From positions 62,001 through 126,000 of the forward strand of contig JAEUUY010000011.1 of NCBI GenBank assembly GCA_016787225.1: a DNA stretch of 64,000 nucleotides. The letters are read 5' to 3'. The translations under genes were made by a program, and so were the position numbers. Position 1 is the stretch's first letter; every line of letters begins with the position of its first letter. Shown one piece after another: positions 34,785 through 42,777 of this stretch. Origin of the DNA: Chitinophagales bacterium. Lineage in GTDB: Bacteria; Bacteroidota; Bacteroidia; Chitinophagales; JADJOU01. The notes beneath the pieces are model-generated. The model did no database searches and had not been told where the DNA came from. It saw nothing but the letters and a program-made list of their open reading frames with translations.

Positions 34785-35834
34785 ATGAGGTCTATATTAA
34801 TAACAGGTGGTGCGGGATTTATTGGCTCCCACGTCGTTCGAAGATTTGTCAATAATTATCCAGATTATAAAATTTATAATCTGGACAAACTTACCTACGC
34901 AGGCAATCTCGAAAACTTGAAAGATATAGAGGATAAGCCAAACTACGAATTTATCAAGGGTGACATTCAGGATTTCGATTTTATCAATAAATTGTTTCAA
35001 GATAAACATATAGAAGGGGTTCTGCACCTAGCAGCAGAAAGTCATGTAGATAGAAGCATAGCGAATCCTATGGAGTTTGTACTGACGAATGTAGTAGGGA
35101 CAGTCAATCTGCTGAATGCTGCAAAAAACCATTGGGGAAGTAATCTTGCAGACAAGAGATTTTACCATATATCTACCGACGAAGTCTATGGGGCACTAGG
35201 AGAAATAGGGTTGTTTACTGAGGATACGAAATATGACCCACATAGTCCATATTCAGCCTCCAAGGCGAGCAGCGATCATTTTGTGCGAGCATATCATGAC
35301 ACTTATGGTCTTCCAGTTGTTCTATCAAATTGTTCTAATAATTATGGTTCGCACCATTTTCCTGAAAAATTAATCCCACTCTGTATTCACAATATAAAGC
35401 ACAATAAACCACTTCCTATTTATGGAGATGGCAAATACACACGCGATTGGCTGTTTGTAGAAGATCATGCTCGAGCTATTGATGATGTATTTCACAAAGG
35501 GAAATTAGGAGAAACCTATAATATTGGTGGCTTCAATGAATGGCAAAATATTGATTTAGTCAAATTGCTTTGCGATGTTATGGATGAAAAACTTGGCAGA
35601 GAAAAAGGGACTAGCCAAAAGTTGATCACCTTCGTAAAAGATAGACCAGGTCATGATTTGCGGTATGCAATAGATGCTTCGAAGATAGAAAGAGAACTCG
35701 GATGGCGTCCATCTGTAACCTTTGAACAGGGCTTAGAGAAAACGGTTACTTGGTTTCTGGAAAATGAAGAGTGGCTAGAACATGTCACGAGCGGTAGCTA
35801 CCAAGAATACTATAGTAAACAGTACCAGCACTAA
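34785..35834 (+). CDS. rfbB: dTDP-glucose 4,6-dehydratase
   Basis: 349 aa short-chain dehydrogenase/reductase converting dTDP-glucose to the 4-keto-6-deoxy sugar. NAD motif [11 protein letters not shown] (residues 5-15), catalytic STDEVYG segment and YSASK. Signature [12 protein letters not shown] and the C-terminal [12 protein letters not shown] are typical of RfbB/RmlB. The next gene, 3 bases downstream, encodes a second NDP-sugar enzyme, so both feed envelope polysaccharide synthesis. Confidence 0.95.
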   Translation: MRSILITGGAGFIGSHVVRRFVNNYPDYKIYNLDKLTYAGNLENLKDIEDKPNYEFIKGDIQDFDFINKLFQDKHIEGVLHLAAESHVDRSIANPMEFVLTNVVGTVNLLNAAKNHWGSNLADKRFYHISTDEVYGALGEIGLFTEDTKYDPHSPYSASKASSDHFVRAYHDTYGLPVVLSNCSNNYGSHHFPEKLIPLCIHNIKHNKPLPIYGDGKYTRDWLFVEDHARAIDDVFHKGKLGETYNIGGFNEWQNIDLVKLLCDVMDEKLGREKGTSQKLITFVKDRPGHDLRYAIDASKIERELGWRPSVTFEQGLEKTVTWFLENEEWLEHVTSGSYQEYYSKQYQH

Positions 35835-35837
35835 ACT

Positions 35838-36812
35838 ATGAAGGAGCAAATAGCTGGCAAAAAATTTCTAGTTACGGGCGGTGCTGGCTTTATTGGTTCT
35901 CATATCGTTCGCTACCTAATAAATAATGGAGCGTTTGTTCGTGTTTTAGATAATCTTCTTACGGGGAGCATGAATAACATTAATGAACATTTAAACTCTA
36001 GGAATTTCGAATTTATTCATGGTGATATTGTAGATATAAACACTTGTCAATTAGTATGCGAAGGAATGGACTATGTCTGCCATCAGGCAGCCTTAGGTTC
36101 GGTTCCGCGCTCCATACTATACCCAGAAAAAACAAATGAAATCAATGTCTCAGGCTTTGTCAATATGCTAATAGCCGCTAAAGACCATAAGGTAAAGCGC
36201 TTTGTTTACGCTAGTAGTTCTTCGGTATATGGCGATGAGTATAGCCTGCCAAAGAAAGAACACATTATAGGCAATCAACTATCTCCTTACGCTGTTACTA
36301 AGTATACCAATGAACTGTATGCTGGAGTATTCGCAAATGCCTATGGTCTTTCAACTATTGGATTGCGATACTTTAATATCTTCGGTCCAAATCAAGACCC
36401 AAATGGACCTTATGCTGCCGTCATTCCATTATTTATTTCCAGTATACTACAGGACAAAACCATATATATCAATGGAGATGGCAAAACTACACGAGATTTC
36501 ACTTATGTAGCGAATGCTGTCCATGCAAATATTTGCGCTCTTTTGATAGATAATGAAACTGCATACAACCAAGTATATAATATAGCTTGTGGCAAAAATT
36601 ATTCACTTTTGGACCTAGTGAACAATTTAGAACAGGTTACTGGTAAAAAAGCTAACATAGAATTCAGAGATTTTCGTCAAGGAGATATCAGAGATTCTCT
36701 TGCCGATATTTCTAGAGCCATGCAATTGATAGGGTATCAACCTCAAGTAGATTTTTATTCAGGATTAAAGGAGACGATAGCTAGTTTTTCGGAGAATCAA
36801 ACCAATTCTTAA
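35838..36812 (+). CDS. NAD-dependent UDP-sugar epimerase, WbpP-like
   Basis: 324 aa. [14 protein letters not shown] cofactor motif, HQAALGSVPRSI, ASSSSVYGD and catalytic YAVTK. The pattern matches UDP-N-acetylglucosamine 4-epimerases (WbpP/TviC) better than GalE. Cotranscribed with rfbB. Its last 32 bases overlap the end of the convergent DUF4349 gene. Confidence 0.88.
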   Translation: MKEQIAGKKFLVTGGAGFIGSHIVRYLINNGAFVRVLDNLLTGSMNNINEHLNSRNFEFIHGDIVDINTCQLVCEGMDYVCHQAALGSVPRSILYPEKTNEINVSGFVNMLIAAKDHKVKRFVYASSSSVYGDEYSLPKKEHIIGNQLSPYAVTKYTNELYAGVFANAYGLSTIGLRYFNIFGPNQDPNGPYAAVIPLFISSILQDKTIYINGDGKTTRDFTYVANAVHANICALLIDNETAYNQVYNIACGKNYSLLDLVNNLEQVTGKKANIEFRDFRQGDIRDSLADISRAMQLIGYQPQVDFYSGLKETIASFSENQTNS

Positions 36813-37659
36813 AATGACGAGCGGGGGTTACTGTTTGCCTGTTAATCCATAATACTAAAATTGTTAACAAGGCAAGAGCAAAAATCGGCCAATTTCTTAA
36901 GACGAAAAACCAAGAATCAACTATTATCTTCCAACCTTTACCCAATTCTAATTTAGTTTGCACTAAAAAGGGCGCTTTATATTCATTAGGTATTTTAGGG
37001 TGCTTTATTCCTTCGACTTTCAATTCAGGATTTTGATATATAGATAAGATAATCGCACCATAATTATTGGTATACTCTTCGATAAGTTCATCATAATTCA
37101 CGTTTGCGCCCCATTTTTGCAAAGAAGTCTCATTGGAATAGCTAATATTTAATCCCTGTAAATATTTGCTAGCAGCATAAATACCAATAAGAGAATCATT
37201 CACCTTTGAATACATATAATCGATAAATTCTAAGTTCTTATTAATTTCTATCAATGCTGTATCTATAAAAAAATGAGGTATTCTTAAAACAATAGTATTT
37301 GAAGTATAATATTGTTTTACACATAAGCTACTATCTTCTGCTAACTTCGTAACCGTAGATGCTAAGAAATTGTTTTTAAAATGGTCACTAGAGACGTATC
37401 CACCATATTTTTGGGTTACTGATGTTAAGTGCGACATACTCGCAAATATATTACTGACCTTAGCTTTATATTCTACCATTCGCACATTACGAACCAAAGT
37501 AGAGTCTATCATATTCATGTACAGGACTACCGTGCTGTCATTTCTTTTGACAACCTCCTTTACATACGCCCTATGGACATAGTCCGCTTTATCTGATACT
37601 ACTGTAGTGCAAGTTATTAAAAATAACAGCGATATAATTCCGACAATCTTTTTCCTCAT
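36781..37659 (-). CDS. DUF4349 lipoprotein
   Basis: 292 aa from ATG 37659 (15 codons of upstream frame ignored). Lipobox FLITC gives lipidated Cys17; the DUF4349 domain spans RNVRMVEYKAKVSNIFASM to about residue 200 and is followed by one membrane span near the C-terminus (WPIFALALLTILVLWI). DUF4349 is of unknown function. It ends 32 bases inside the convergent epimerase gene. Confidence 0.82.
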   Translation of the reverse strand: MRKKIVGIISLLFLITCTTVVSDKADYVHRAYVKEVVKRNDSTVVLYMNMIDSTLVRNVRMVEYKAKVSNIFASMSHLTSVTQKYGGYVSSDHFKNNFLASTVTKLAEDSSLCVKQYYTSNTIVLRIPHFFIDTALIEINKNLEFIDYMYSKVNDSLIGIYAASKYLQGLNISYSNETSLQKWGANVNYDELIEEYTNNYGAIILSIYQNPELKVEGIKHPKIPNEYKAPFLVQTKLELGKGWKIIVDSWFFVLRNWPIFALALLTILVLWINRQTVTPARHFKNWFDSPKN

Positions 37660-37833
37660 ACCTTTTAGGTAATGCGAATCTAAAAACAAAGCTTTAGATA
37701 CCAAAACGACTTGTTAACTATTGTATTAAAATTCATACAATTTTGTTAGAAATCTCGGATTCAGCTAGCAATCATCAGCTCTTTTTTAACCCGAATTCAG
37801 CCATAGAGGTTTGAAAACCGATTAGTGCTAAAT
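37660..37833. other. Intergenic region left of the MITE-like element
   Basis: 174 bases with no gene or RNA that I can support; joins the DUF4349 gene to the repeat island. Confidence 0.6.
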
Positions 37834-38080
37834 AGGGTTTGCTGAAAAACGCCAAAACAATTGATAGTCATAGTATTGCAAAAAAATTCTAACCAAAAAT
37901 GTAAATTGTAAAAACAAGTTTACTGGAGTTCGTGCCTAAAGATCATGCAGTTACCGGCAAGAATTTTGGGCTACTCAGAAGCACACCAACTACTTCGCCA
38001 TCTTCACCTCGCAGTATGTCTATGCAGCTTCGGCTTGATGACTCGTATTTGACGCACTTCTGAGTTTTTCAGCAGACCCT
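37834..38080. mobile_element. 247-bp MITE-like element
   Basis: Ends are inverted repeats: AGGGTTTGCTGAAAAAC at 37834-37850 and, reversed, AGGGTCTGCTGAAAAAC at 38064-38080 (16 of 17). Flanking AAT on both sides (37831-37833, 38081-38083) could be a short target duplication. A further pair ACTCAGAAG (37973-37981) / CTTCTGAGT (38057-38065) lies inside. No transposase frame is present, so it is non-autonomous. The termini resemble those I remember for IS1182-type elements; not verified. Confidence 0.75.
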
Positions 38081-38095
38081 AATAATGAGAGTAAT

Positions 38096-38173
38096 CTCTG
38101 ACGGAGTCTGATACTCGTCAGAGTCATCAGACCCGACATAGTGTTTGTTTTCAATTTATTGAATTACAAACAC
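38096..38173. repeat. Cluster of overlapping hairpins beside the MITE
   Basis: CTCTGACG (38096-38103) pairs CGTCAGAG (38116-38123); GTCTGAT (38106-38112) pairs ATCAGAC (38126-38132); GTGTTTGT (38141-38148) pairs ACAAACAC (38166-38173) with an inner TTCAAT/ATTGAA. The first two are mutually exclusive. Could be ends of further elements or the terminator region of flanking genes. Confidence 0.6.
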
Positions 38174-38209
38174 TTCGTTGAATTTGCATTTCTAATTCAG
38201 ATTATGGGG

Positions 38210-38791
38210 TTAATGCATTCTATCGCCACGAAGGCTCAATTCCTGCATAACCTGTGCTTCGGTATCTAAGAAAAACTTCCAACGCTTATCCGTTTTTTCT
38301 TCCCCTAAATAGTGGTATGCAAAATCAAGAAATAACTTGTAATGACCAGCCTCCGATACCATCAATCTTTTATAAAAAGCACGGAGATCTAAATCAGAAC
38401 ATTGCAGAGAGAGTAGCTTAAAGCGCTCGCAACTCCTAGCCTCTATCAAAGCACACATCAGCAATCTGTCGAGTAATATTCCGTCAGGAGAACCATCACT
38501 TTTGATACGCTTTTGAAGTTCATTGACGTATTCATCCTTGCGCGCACGCCCAAATTTTAGATTTCGTTTTTTTAATTCATCCAAAACCATTCGAAAGTGC
38601 CCCCACTCTTCGTCCACCACTTTCGTTACTTCATCGACTAAATCTTCGAGATGTGGATAATTAATAATCAGCGATATTCCAGAACTAGCCGCTTTCTGTT
38701 CACAATAGGCATGGTCTGTAAGAATTTCTTCTATAGACTTATCTACGAGATGGACCCAGCGCGGATCGGTGGGGAGTTTGAGGCCTAGCAT
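38210..38791 (-). CDS. miaE: tRNA-(ms2io6A)-hydroxylase
   Basis: 193 aa non-haem diiron enzyme hydroxylating 2-methylthio-N6-isopentenyladenosine at tRNA position 37. Ferritin-like four-helix core with iron ligands in EEWGHFRMVL, EARSCERFKLL and SEAGHYKLFL; opening LGLKLPTDPRWVHLV is typical of MiaE. Overlaps the purN stop by 7 bases. Confidence 0.92.
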   Translation of the reverse strand: MLGLKLPTDPRWVHLVDKSIEEILTDHAYCEQKAASSGISLIINYPHLEDLVDEVTKVVDEEWGHFRMVLDELKKRNLKFGRARKDEYVNELQKRIKSDGSPDGILLDRLLMCALIEARSCERFKLLSLQCSDLDLRAFYKRLMVSEAGHYKLFLDFAYHYLGEEKTDKRWKFFLDTEAQVMQELSLRGDRMH

Positions 38792-39372
38792 AATTTAGTG
38801 GAAAGTAGAAGGTCAAAAGTTAAAAGTCTTTCTATGACTTTAGGATAATTCTGAAACTCTAATGTATGTATTTTTTCTTGAATCGATGCTAAATTATCAT
38901 TCTCTGTTACTACAAACTCTTCTTGGAAAATAATTTCCCCTTTATCAAATTCTTCATTGACATAGTGGATGGTAATGCCATGCTCTTTTTCATTATTTTC
39001 CAATACCGCTTTATGAATATGGTCTCCATACATACCTTTGCCACCATACTTTGGCAGCAGAGCAGGATGTATATTGATAATTTTTTTGGGGAAAGCCTGA
39101 ACGAAACTTGCGGGTATTAAAACTAAAAAACCTGCCAAGACGATTAAATCAACTCCATACAGTTTGGCTAATAAATCTGGAGACTCTAGTGCTTTTTTTT
39201 GAATGAGAATTACTTCAACATCTGTGTTTTCAAATCGTCGCAGTACGCCTGCATTGGGATTATTACAAACTATATACTTAATTGAAATATTTGTTCCCAG
39301 AAAATAGTTGTAAATATTTTCTGCATTGGTGCCGCTTCCTGAGGCGAAGATTGCGATGACTTTTTGCATCAT
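38785..39372 (-). CDS. purN: Phosphoribosylglycinamide formyltransferase
   Basis: 195 aa; transfers a formyl group from 10-formyl-THF to GAR in purine synthesis. Motif FASGSGTNAENI binds phosphate, and NIHPALLPKYGGKGMYGDHIH holds the catalytic Asn/His, with the later Asp in VNEEFDKGEIIFQEE. The first ATG overlaps the stop of the hydrolase gene (TTATGATG). The C-terminal DLLLSTKLC is encoded by a repeat-like ACTTTT-rich stretch. Confidence 0.93.
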   Translation of the reverse strand: MMQKVIAIFASGSGTNAENIYNYFLGTNISIKYIVCNNPNAGVLRRFENTDVEVILIQKKALESPDLLAKLYGVDLIVLAGFLVLIPASFVQAFPKKIINIHPALLPKYGGKGMYGDHIHKAVLENNEKEHGITIHYVNEEFDKGEIIFQEEFVVTENDNLASIQEKIHTLEFQNYPKVIERLLTFDLLLSTKLC

Positions 39373-40001
39373 AAAAAGGGATTATTCTTCATCTCATAGC
39401 CAATAGTGGTTTCTTCTCCATGACCTGAATACACTATTGTATCTTTGGGTAGAGTCATCAATTTTGTCTTGATGGACTGAATGAGTGTATCGAAATCTCC
39501 ACCTGGCAGATCTGTACGTCCTATGCTCATTCTGAAAAGAACATCACCTGCTATGATGAAATTATGTTTCTCACTATAAAAGCTGACACTGCCTGCGCTA
39601 TGACCTGGAGTGAAAAGTACTTTTAAGGTAGAATTGCCAAAACGAATATCATCACCTTCATTCAACTCTACTTCAATAGGAGGGCTCGGCTCTATAGGCA
39701 TATTATACATGATTCCAGCTTCAATACTTCGCTGCAAATTATACTCATCTAGCTTATTGGCTTCGAGTTTTAGTGACCAAGTTTCGGCTACGTACTTATT
39801 TCCACAGATATGGTCGAGGTGGCAGTGTGTATTGATGAGCTTGACCGGCTTCAACTCATTTTCTTCTATAAAATTTTTGAACTCTAACCTTTCATTATGA
39901 AAATAACAACCTGGATCTATGATAATACATTCTTTGCTTTCATCATAGATTACATACATGTTTTCCTGAATAGGATTGAAGGTGAATTTTTTTATCTGCA
40001 T
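39369..40001 (-). CDS. MBL-fold hydrolase, glyoxalase II-like
   Basis: 210 aa metallo-beta-lactamase-fold protein with the metal motif NTHCHLDHICGN, FTPGHSAGSVSFY and the later VYSGHG. Similar to YcbL/GloB-type thioester hydrolases; substrate not determined. The start ATG overlaps the toxin stop (TAATG) by one base and the end overlaps purN. Confidence 0.9.
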   Translation of the reverse strand: MQIKKFTFNPIQENMYVIYDESKECIIIDPGCYFHNERLEFKNFIEENELKPVKLINTHCHLDHICGNKYVAETWSLKLEANKLDEYNLQRSIEAGIMYNMPIEPSPPIEVELNEGDDIRFGNSTLKVLFTPGHSAGSVSFYSEKHNFIIAGDVLFRMSIGRTDLPGGDFDTLIQSIKTKLMTLPKDTIVYSGHGEETTIGYEMKNNPFL

Positions 40002-40330
40002 TATTCTTCTATAAATTCTAATAAGTCTAAGATTTCTTTATCTGACAACGACTCTATCTCTAATTTGTCATAAATAGATAACAAATATAGTTTTCTATCT
40101 ATAACAGCAATATGGGTAATAATTCTTACTCCTCCTGATTTTCCTTTGTTTTTTGACTTAACGGATAGTCGAAGTTTAAAGCAGTTTTTGCCAAGTGGTT
40201 TGCCTTGAAATGGGTCTTGGATTAGCATATCTACTAAGTCTAGAAACTCCTCTTTAAGAGAAGGATATTTTTTTATTAATCTCTTTAGCTGCTTATCAAA
40301 TGGAGATATTGATAAAACGCTATAACTCAT
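40001..40330 (-). CDS. RelE/ParE-family toxin
   Basis: 109 aa from ATG 40330 (a TTG one codon earlier also possible). Pattern SPFDKQLKRLIKKYPSLKEEFLDLVDMLIQDPFQGKPLGKN followed by SGGVRIITHIAVIDRKLYLLSIYDK matches the RelE/ParE superfamily, which inhibits translation or gyrase. It overlaps the antitoxin gene by 11 bases. It is unusual in being cotranscribed with MBL hydrolase, purN and miaE. Confidence 0.83.
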   Translation of the reverse strand: MSYSVLSISPFDKQLKRLIKKYPSLKEEFLDLVDMLIQDPFQGKPLGKNCFKLRLSVKSKNKGKSGGVRIITHIAVIDRKLYLLSIYDKLEIESLSDKEILDLLEFIEE

Positions 40331-40526
40331 CAATTAGTTGCTTTATAGGCTTTGCCTTTAACTTGCCTTTTTTGACCTTATTCAAGTTGATAACGGCTTC
40401 TTTCATTTCTTCCATAAACTTTGATTTTTCGGCAGAAATCAAAGTCGTTTTAACATAAGCTAAATCTTTCAAAACTTCAAGAAGATGGTCAGCCTTATCG
40501 TCTTTAATATCTAGAATGAATTTCAT
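40320..40526 (-). CDS. Antitoxin-like small protein
   Basis: 68 aa from ATG 40526. N-terminal MKFILDIKDDKADHLLEVLK and a C-terminal LNKVKKGKLKAKPIKQLIDEL helix are typical of the small antitoxins paired with RelE/ParE toxins in this phylum. No obvious DNA-binding domain, so autoregulation is not assured. Precedes and overlaps the toxin gene. Confidence 0.78.
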   Translation of the reverse strand: MKFILDIKDDKADHLLEVLKDLAYVKTTLISAEKSKFMEEMKEAVINLNKVKKGKLKAKPIKQLIDEL

Positions 40527-40566
40527 CAATTAATATTTAACTATTGAATATAAAAATACAAAAATT

Positions 40567-40941
40567 CTAATAAATAATAGGTGTAAACAAAAATGAATAT
40601 TCCTCTTCATTTTCTATAAGCAAAATACAGTATTTGTCATTATTGTTTTTATATTGAAATTTGAAATCATCCAATTTGTCTTCTACAACTATTTTCTTGT
40701 GATACAATTCTTCGAGGTGGGTGATAAAAACATTCCACTTTTCTTGGCTTTGACTTTGGTCTATGATTTTTTTACCTAGAATCGTTTGCGAGGGTTTCTG
40801 GAAAACAAAGATTGGATAATTAGATATATTTTGATCTACAATCATGGTACGAATTTGCAAAAGTTCTTCGCTTTTGAGTTCTATTACCTTTTCAATACTG
40901 AATAAATTGTCACGCTTCGCCAAATCTTTCTTTTTGTGCAA
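40567..40941 (-). CDS. Hypothetical cytoplasmic protein
   Basis: 124 aa, no signal or membrane span. Acidic/basic mix with SIEKVIELKSEELLQIRTMI near the start and an aromatic C-terminus (EEEYSFLFTPIIY). Not recognised. Located 40 bases upstream of the antitoxin gene on the same strand and divergent from murQ. Confidence 0.65.
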   Translation of the reverse strand: MHKKKDLAKRDNLFSIEKVIELKSEELLQIRTMIVDQNISNYPIFVFQKPSQTILGKKIIDQSQSQEKWNVFITHLEELYHKKIVVEDKLDDFKFQYKNNNDKYCILLIENEEEYSFLFTPIIY

Positions 40942-40979
40942 AAATAGAAATAGTGCAAGAAGTGTATTGAAAATCTAGT

Positions 40980-40987
40980 TATATTTG
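40980..40987 (+). promoter_or_regulatory. Promoter -7 element of murQ
   Basis: TATATTTG matches TAnnTTTG and ends only 6 bases before the ATG at 40994, so the mRNA would be leaderless or nearly so. No TTG at the right distance. Confidence 0.6.
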
Positions 40988-40993
40988 TAGCAT

Positions 40994-41800
40994 ATGCAGC
41001 GAACCACCGAATCCGAGTCACATTATCAAGAATTAGAGCAGCAGTCTATGGCGGATATTCTCCATTGGATGAATGAAGAGGATAAAAAAGTGCCTCTAGT
41101 CATAGAATCAATTTTGCCAGATATCGAAAAATTCGTAGCTGCAGTGCTACCGAAACTTCAAAATGGTGGTAGAATGTTTTATATGGGTTCGGGTACGAGC
41201 GGACGACTGGGTGTGGTCGATGCGTCAGAACTTCCACCTACTTTTGGAGTGGCATTCGAAAAAGTGATTGGCATCATAGCGGGCGGCGACGGAGCTATCC
41301 GCAAGGCAGTAGAAGGCGCAGAAGATGATACAGAACAAGGTTGGAGAGATTTAGAGAAATGGAATATCTCTGAGAACGATGTCGTGCTAGGGATAGCTGC
41401 CAGTGGTACGACGCCCTACGTTATTGGAGCTATGAAAAAATGTAGAGAGCATAAAATCATGACAGGTTGTATTACCTGCAATGCTGCTGCTCCACTCATA
41501 GAACAGGTTGATTTCCCTATAGTAGCGGTGGTAGGTCCTGAATTTATCACAGGTAGTACACGGCTCAAAGCAGGTACGGCACAGAAACTTATCCTCAACA
41601 TGATATCGACTTCGCTCATGATAAAACTAGGTCATGTCAAAGGAAATAAAATGGTGGATATGCAACTCTCAAATGCGAAGCTAGTAGATAGAGGTACACG
41701 AATGATTATGGCAGAAATAGACAAGGACTATGAGTTTTGTAAAGATTTATTATTGAAATATGGAAGTGTGCGAAAGGCGGTGGATAATTATTTGATATGA
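40994..41800 (+). CDS. murQ: N-acetylmuramic acid 6-phosphate etherase
   Basis: 268 aa SIS-domain enzyme cleaving the lactyl ether of MurNAc-6-P during cell-wall recycling. MGSGTSGRLGVVDASELPPTFG is the sugar-phosphate site and AEDDTEQGWRDLE follows with the catalytic acid. The N-terminal TTESESHYQELE fits the family start, so ATG 40994 is right even though the promoter lies directly before it. Monocistronic. Confidence 0.95.
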   Translation: MQRTTESESHYQELEQQSMADILHWMNEEDKKVPLVIESILPDIEKFVAAVLPKLQNGGRMFYMGSGTSGRLGVVDASELPPTFGVAFEKVIGIIAGGDGAIRKAVEGAEDDTEQGWRDLEKWNISENDVVLGIAASGTTPYVIGAMKKCREHKIMTGCITCNAAAPLIEQVDFPIVAVVGPEFITGSTRLKAGTAQKLILNMISTSLMIKLGHVKGNKMVDMQLSNAKLVDRGTRMIMAEIDKDYEFCKDLLLKYGSVRKAVDNYLI

Positions 41801-41832
41801 TGATTAGCTGATATGATGATGTGAAAATGATT

Positions 41833-41871
41833 AATTTGAAAATGGTTCAATTTGAAAATTTGAAAATGAAT
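41833..41871. repeat. Dispersed intergenic repeat, copy 2
   Basis: Matches the sequence after dut (20616-20656) at about 36 of 39 positions; core AATTTGAAAATGGTTCAA. Both copies directly follow a plus-strand gene. Confidence 0.75.
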
Positions 41872-41955
41872 TTCAGTAGCTAGTATGAAAGTTCTCTATA
41901 CTTTATTCTCTATCTCCACTCTATTAAAACGACTGAAATTTATTTTTTTTCTGAA

Positions 41956-41971
41956 TTTCAATTAATTGAAA
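41956..41971. repeat. 16-bp perfect palindrome
   Basis: TTTCAATTAATTGAAA, preceded by T-rich sequence. Lies between the convergent murQ and membrane protein genes; a weak terminator or a protein site is possible. Confidence 0.55.
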
Positions 41972-42003
41972 CTTAAAAATAATTTATCAGTCAGTTTGAT
42001 ACA

Positions 42004-42327
42004 TTACTTATTGTCCCTTCTTAACCACTTAAATATATTATAAGTCCAAAGAATTACAAAAAAGGGAACAAGTAGAATTAAAAAATAAATATTAAATAAA
42101 ATACCTATACTGATAATATTAAGAACATCACTTTCAATATTTAGTTTTCTTAATAAATCTGATAATACATTTGCTATTATAATTACTATACAAGCATAAT
42201 ATGAAAAATATAGCAATATTCTATTTTTTGTTTTTAGGTCAATTTTAGGCAAGATAAATTTGTAAAAAATAAATCCGTAGATAATAAAAAAAATCAAAAA
42301 AGATACAATATGAAGTAGAACTTCCAT
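42004..42327 (-). CDS. Small membrane protein of unknown function
   Basis: 107 aa with three to four hydrophobic spans (LLHIVSFLIFFIIYGFIFY, LLYFSYYACIVIIIANVL, IGILFNIYFLILLVPFFVIL) and a basic C-terminus (NIFKWLRRDNK). Very AT-rich. No family recognised. Its ATG lies 5 bases after the stop of a 22-codon frame (42333-42401), suggesting translational coupling. Confidence 0.65.
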   Translation of the reverse strand: MEVLLHIVSFLIFFIIYGFIFYKFILPKIDLKTKNRILLYFSYYACIVIIIANVLSDLLRKLNIESDVLNIISIGILFNIYFLILLVPFFVILWTYNIFKWLRRDNK

Positions 42328-42332
42328 AAAAT

Positions 42333-42401
42333 CTAGTGCTTTAACTTTTCAAAAATAGCTCCATCCATTAATTGATTTTCCGCCTTGTCATGTGCTTCCA
42401 T
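42333..42401 (-). CDS. Candidate 22-aa leader peptide
   Basis: Begins MEAHDKAENQLMDG and ends FEKLKH, a charged helical-looking peptide with protein-like codon use. It stops 5 bases upstream of the membrane protein gene and starts about 22 bases after a -7 element. Could be a coupled small protein, a leader peptide, or the remnant of a lost gene. Confidence 0.35.
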   Translation of the reverse strand: MEAHDKAENQLMDGAIFEKLKH

Positions 42402-42429
42402 CTGACATTTTAATTTAAAAGATACAATA

Positions 42430-42437
42430 CAAAATTA
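42430..42437 (-). promoter_or_regulatory. Promoter -7 element for the small membrane protein
   Basis: Minus-strand TAATTTTG matches TAnnTTTG. No consensus -33. Transcription would start near 42425. Confidence 0.5.
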
Positions 42438-42492
42438 GAAACCAACTTTAAAATTACTAAAAATTTTCTGCTAATCTTTTCTCTTTATTTCA

Positions 42493-42642
42493 TAAACCCA
42501 AAATTAATCATTAGAAGCCACTGCGTGGCGAACTATAGGATTTAGTTGTCCCGAAGAACCTTCGGGACGATTTAGAATTTGTTTCAAGATTGGTATAATT
42601 CTTAATTGACGTCTACATTTTCTAATGCGGAATTTGGGTTTA
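42493..42642. mobile_element. 150-bp inverted-repeat element with two internal hairpins
   Basis: Left end TAAACCCAAAATTAATC then ATTAGAA; right end, reversed, TAAACCCAAATTCCGC then ATTAGAA: 20 of 23 positions match with one gap. Inside are hairpins GCCAC-TGC-GTGGC (42517-42529) and GTCCCGAAG-AAC-CTTCGGGAC (42548-42568). No coding frame. A MITE or REP-type element, or a structured RNA. Confidence 0.72.
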
Positions 42643-42777
42643 AGTCAGTATGCTAAAGCGAAAGAATAAGGAGCTATAAGTATAGGTTTTCTAAATTTAT
42701 CTTGAAAAATGTCATTTTGAGTTAAATTCTAAGTAATGGACGGAATGTGGGTTATCTTTATTAAAATTATAAATCAA

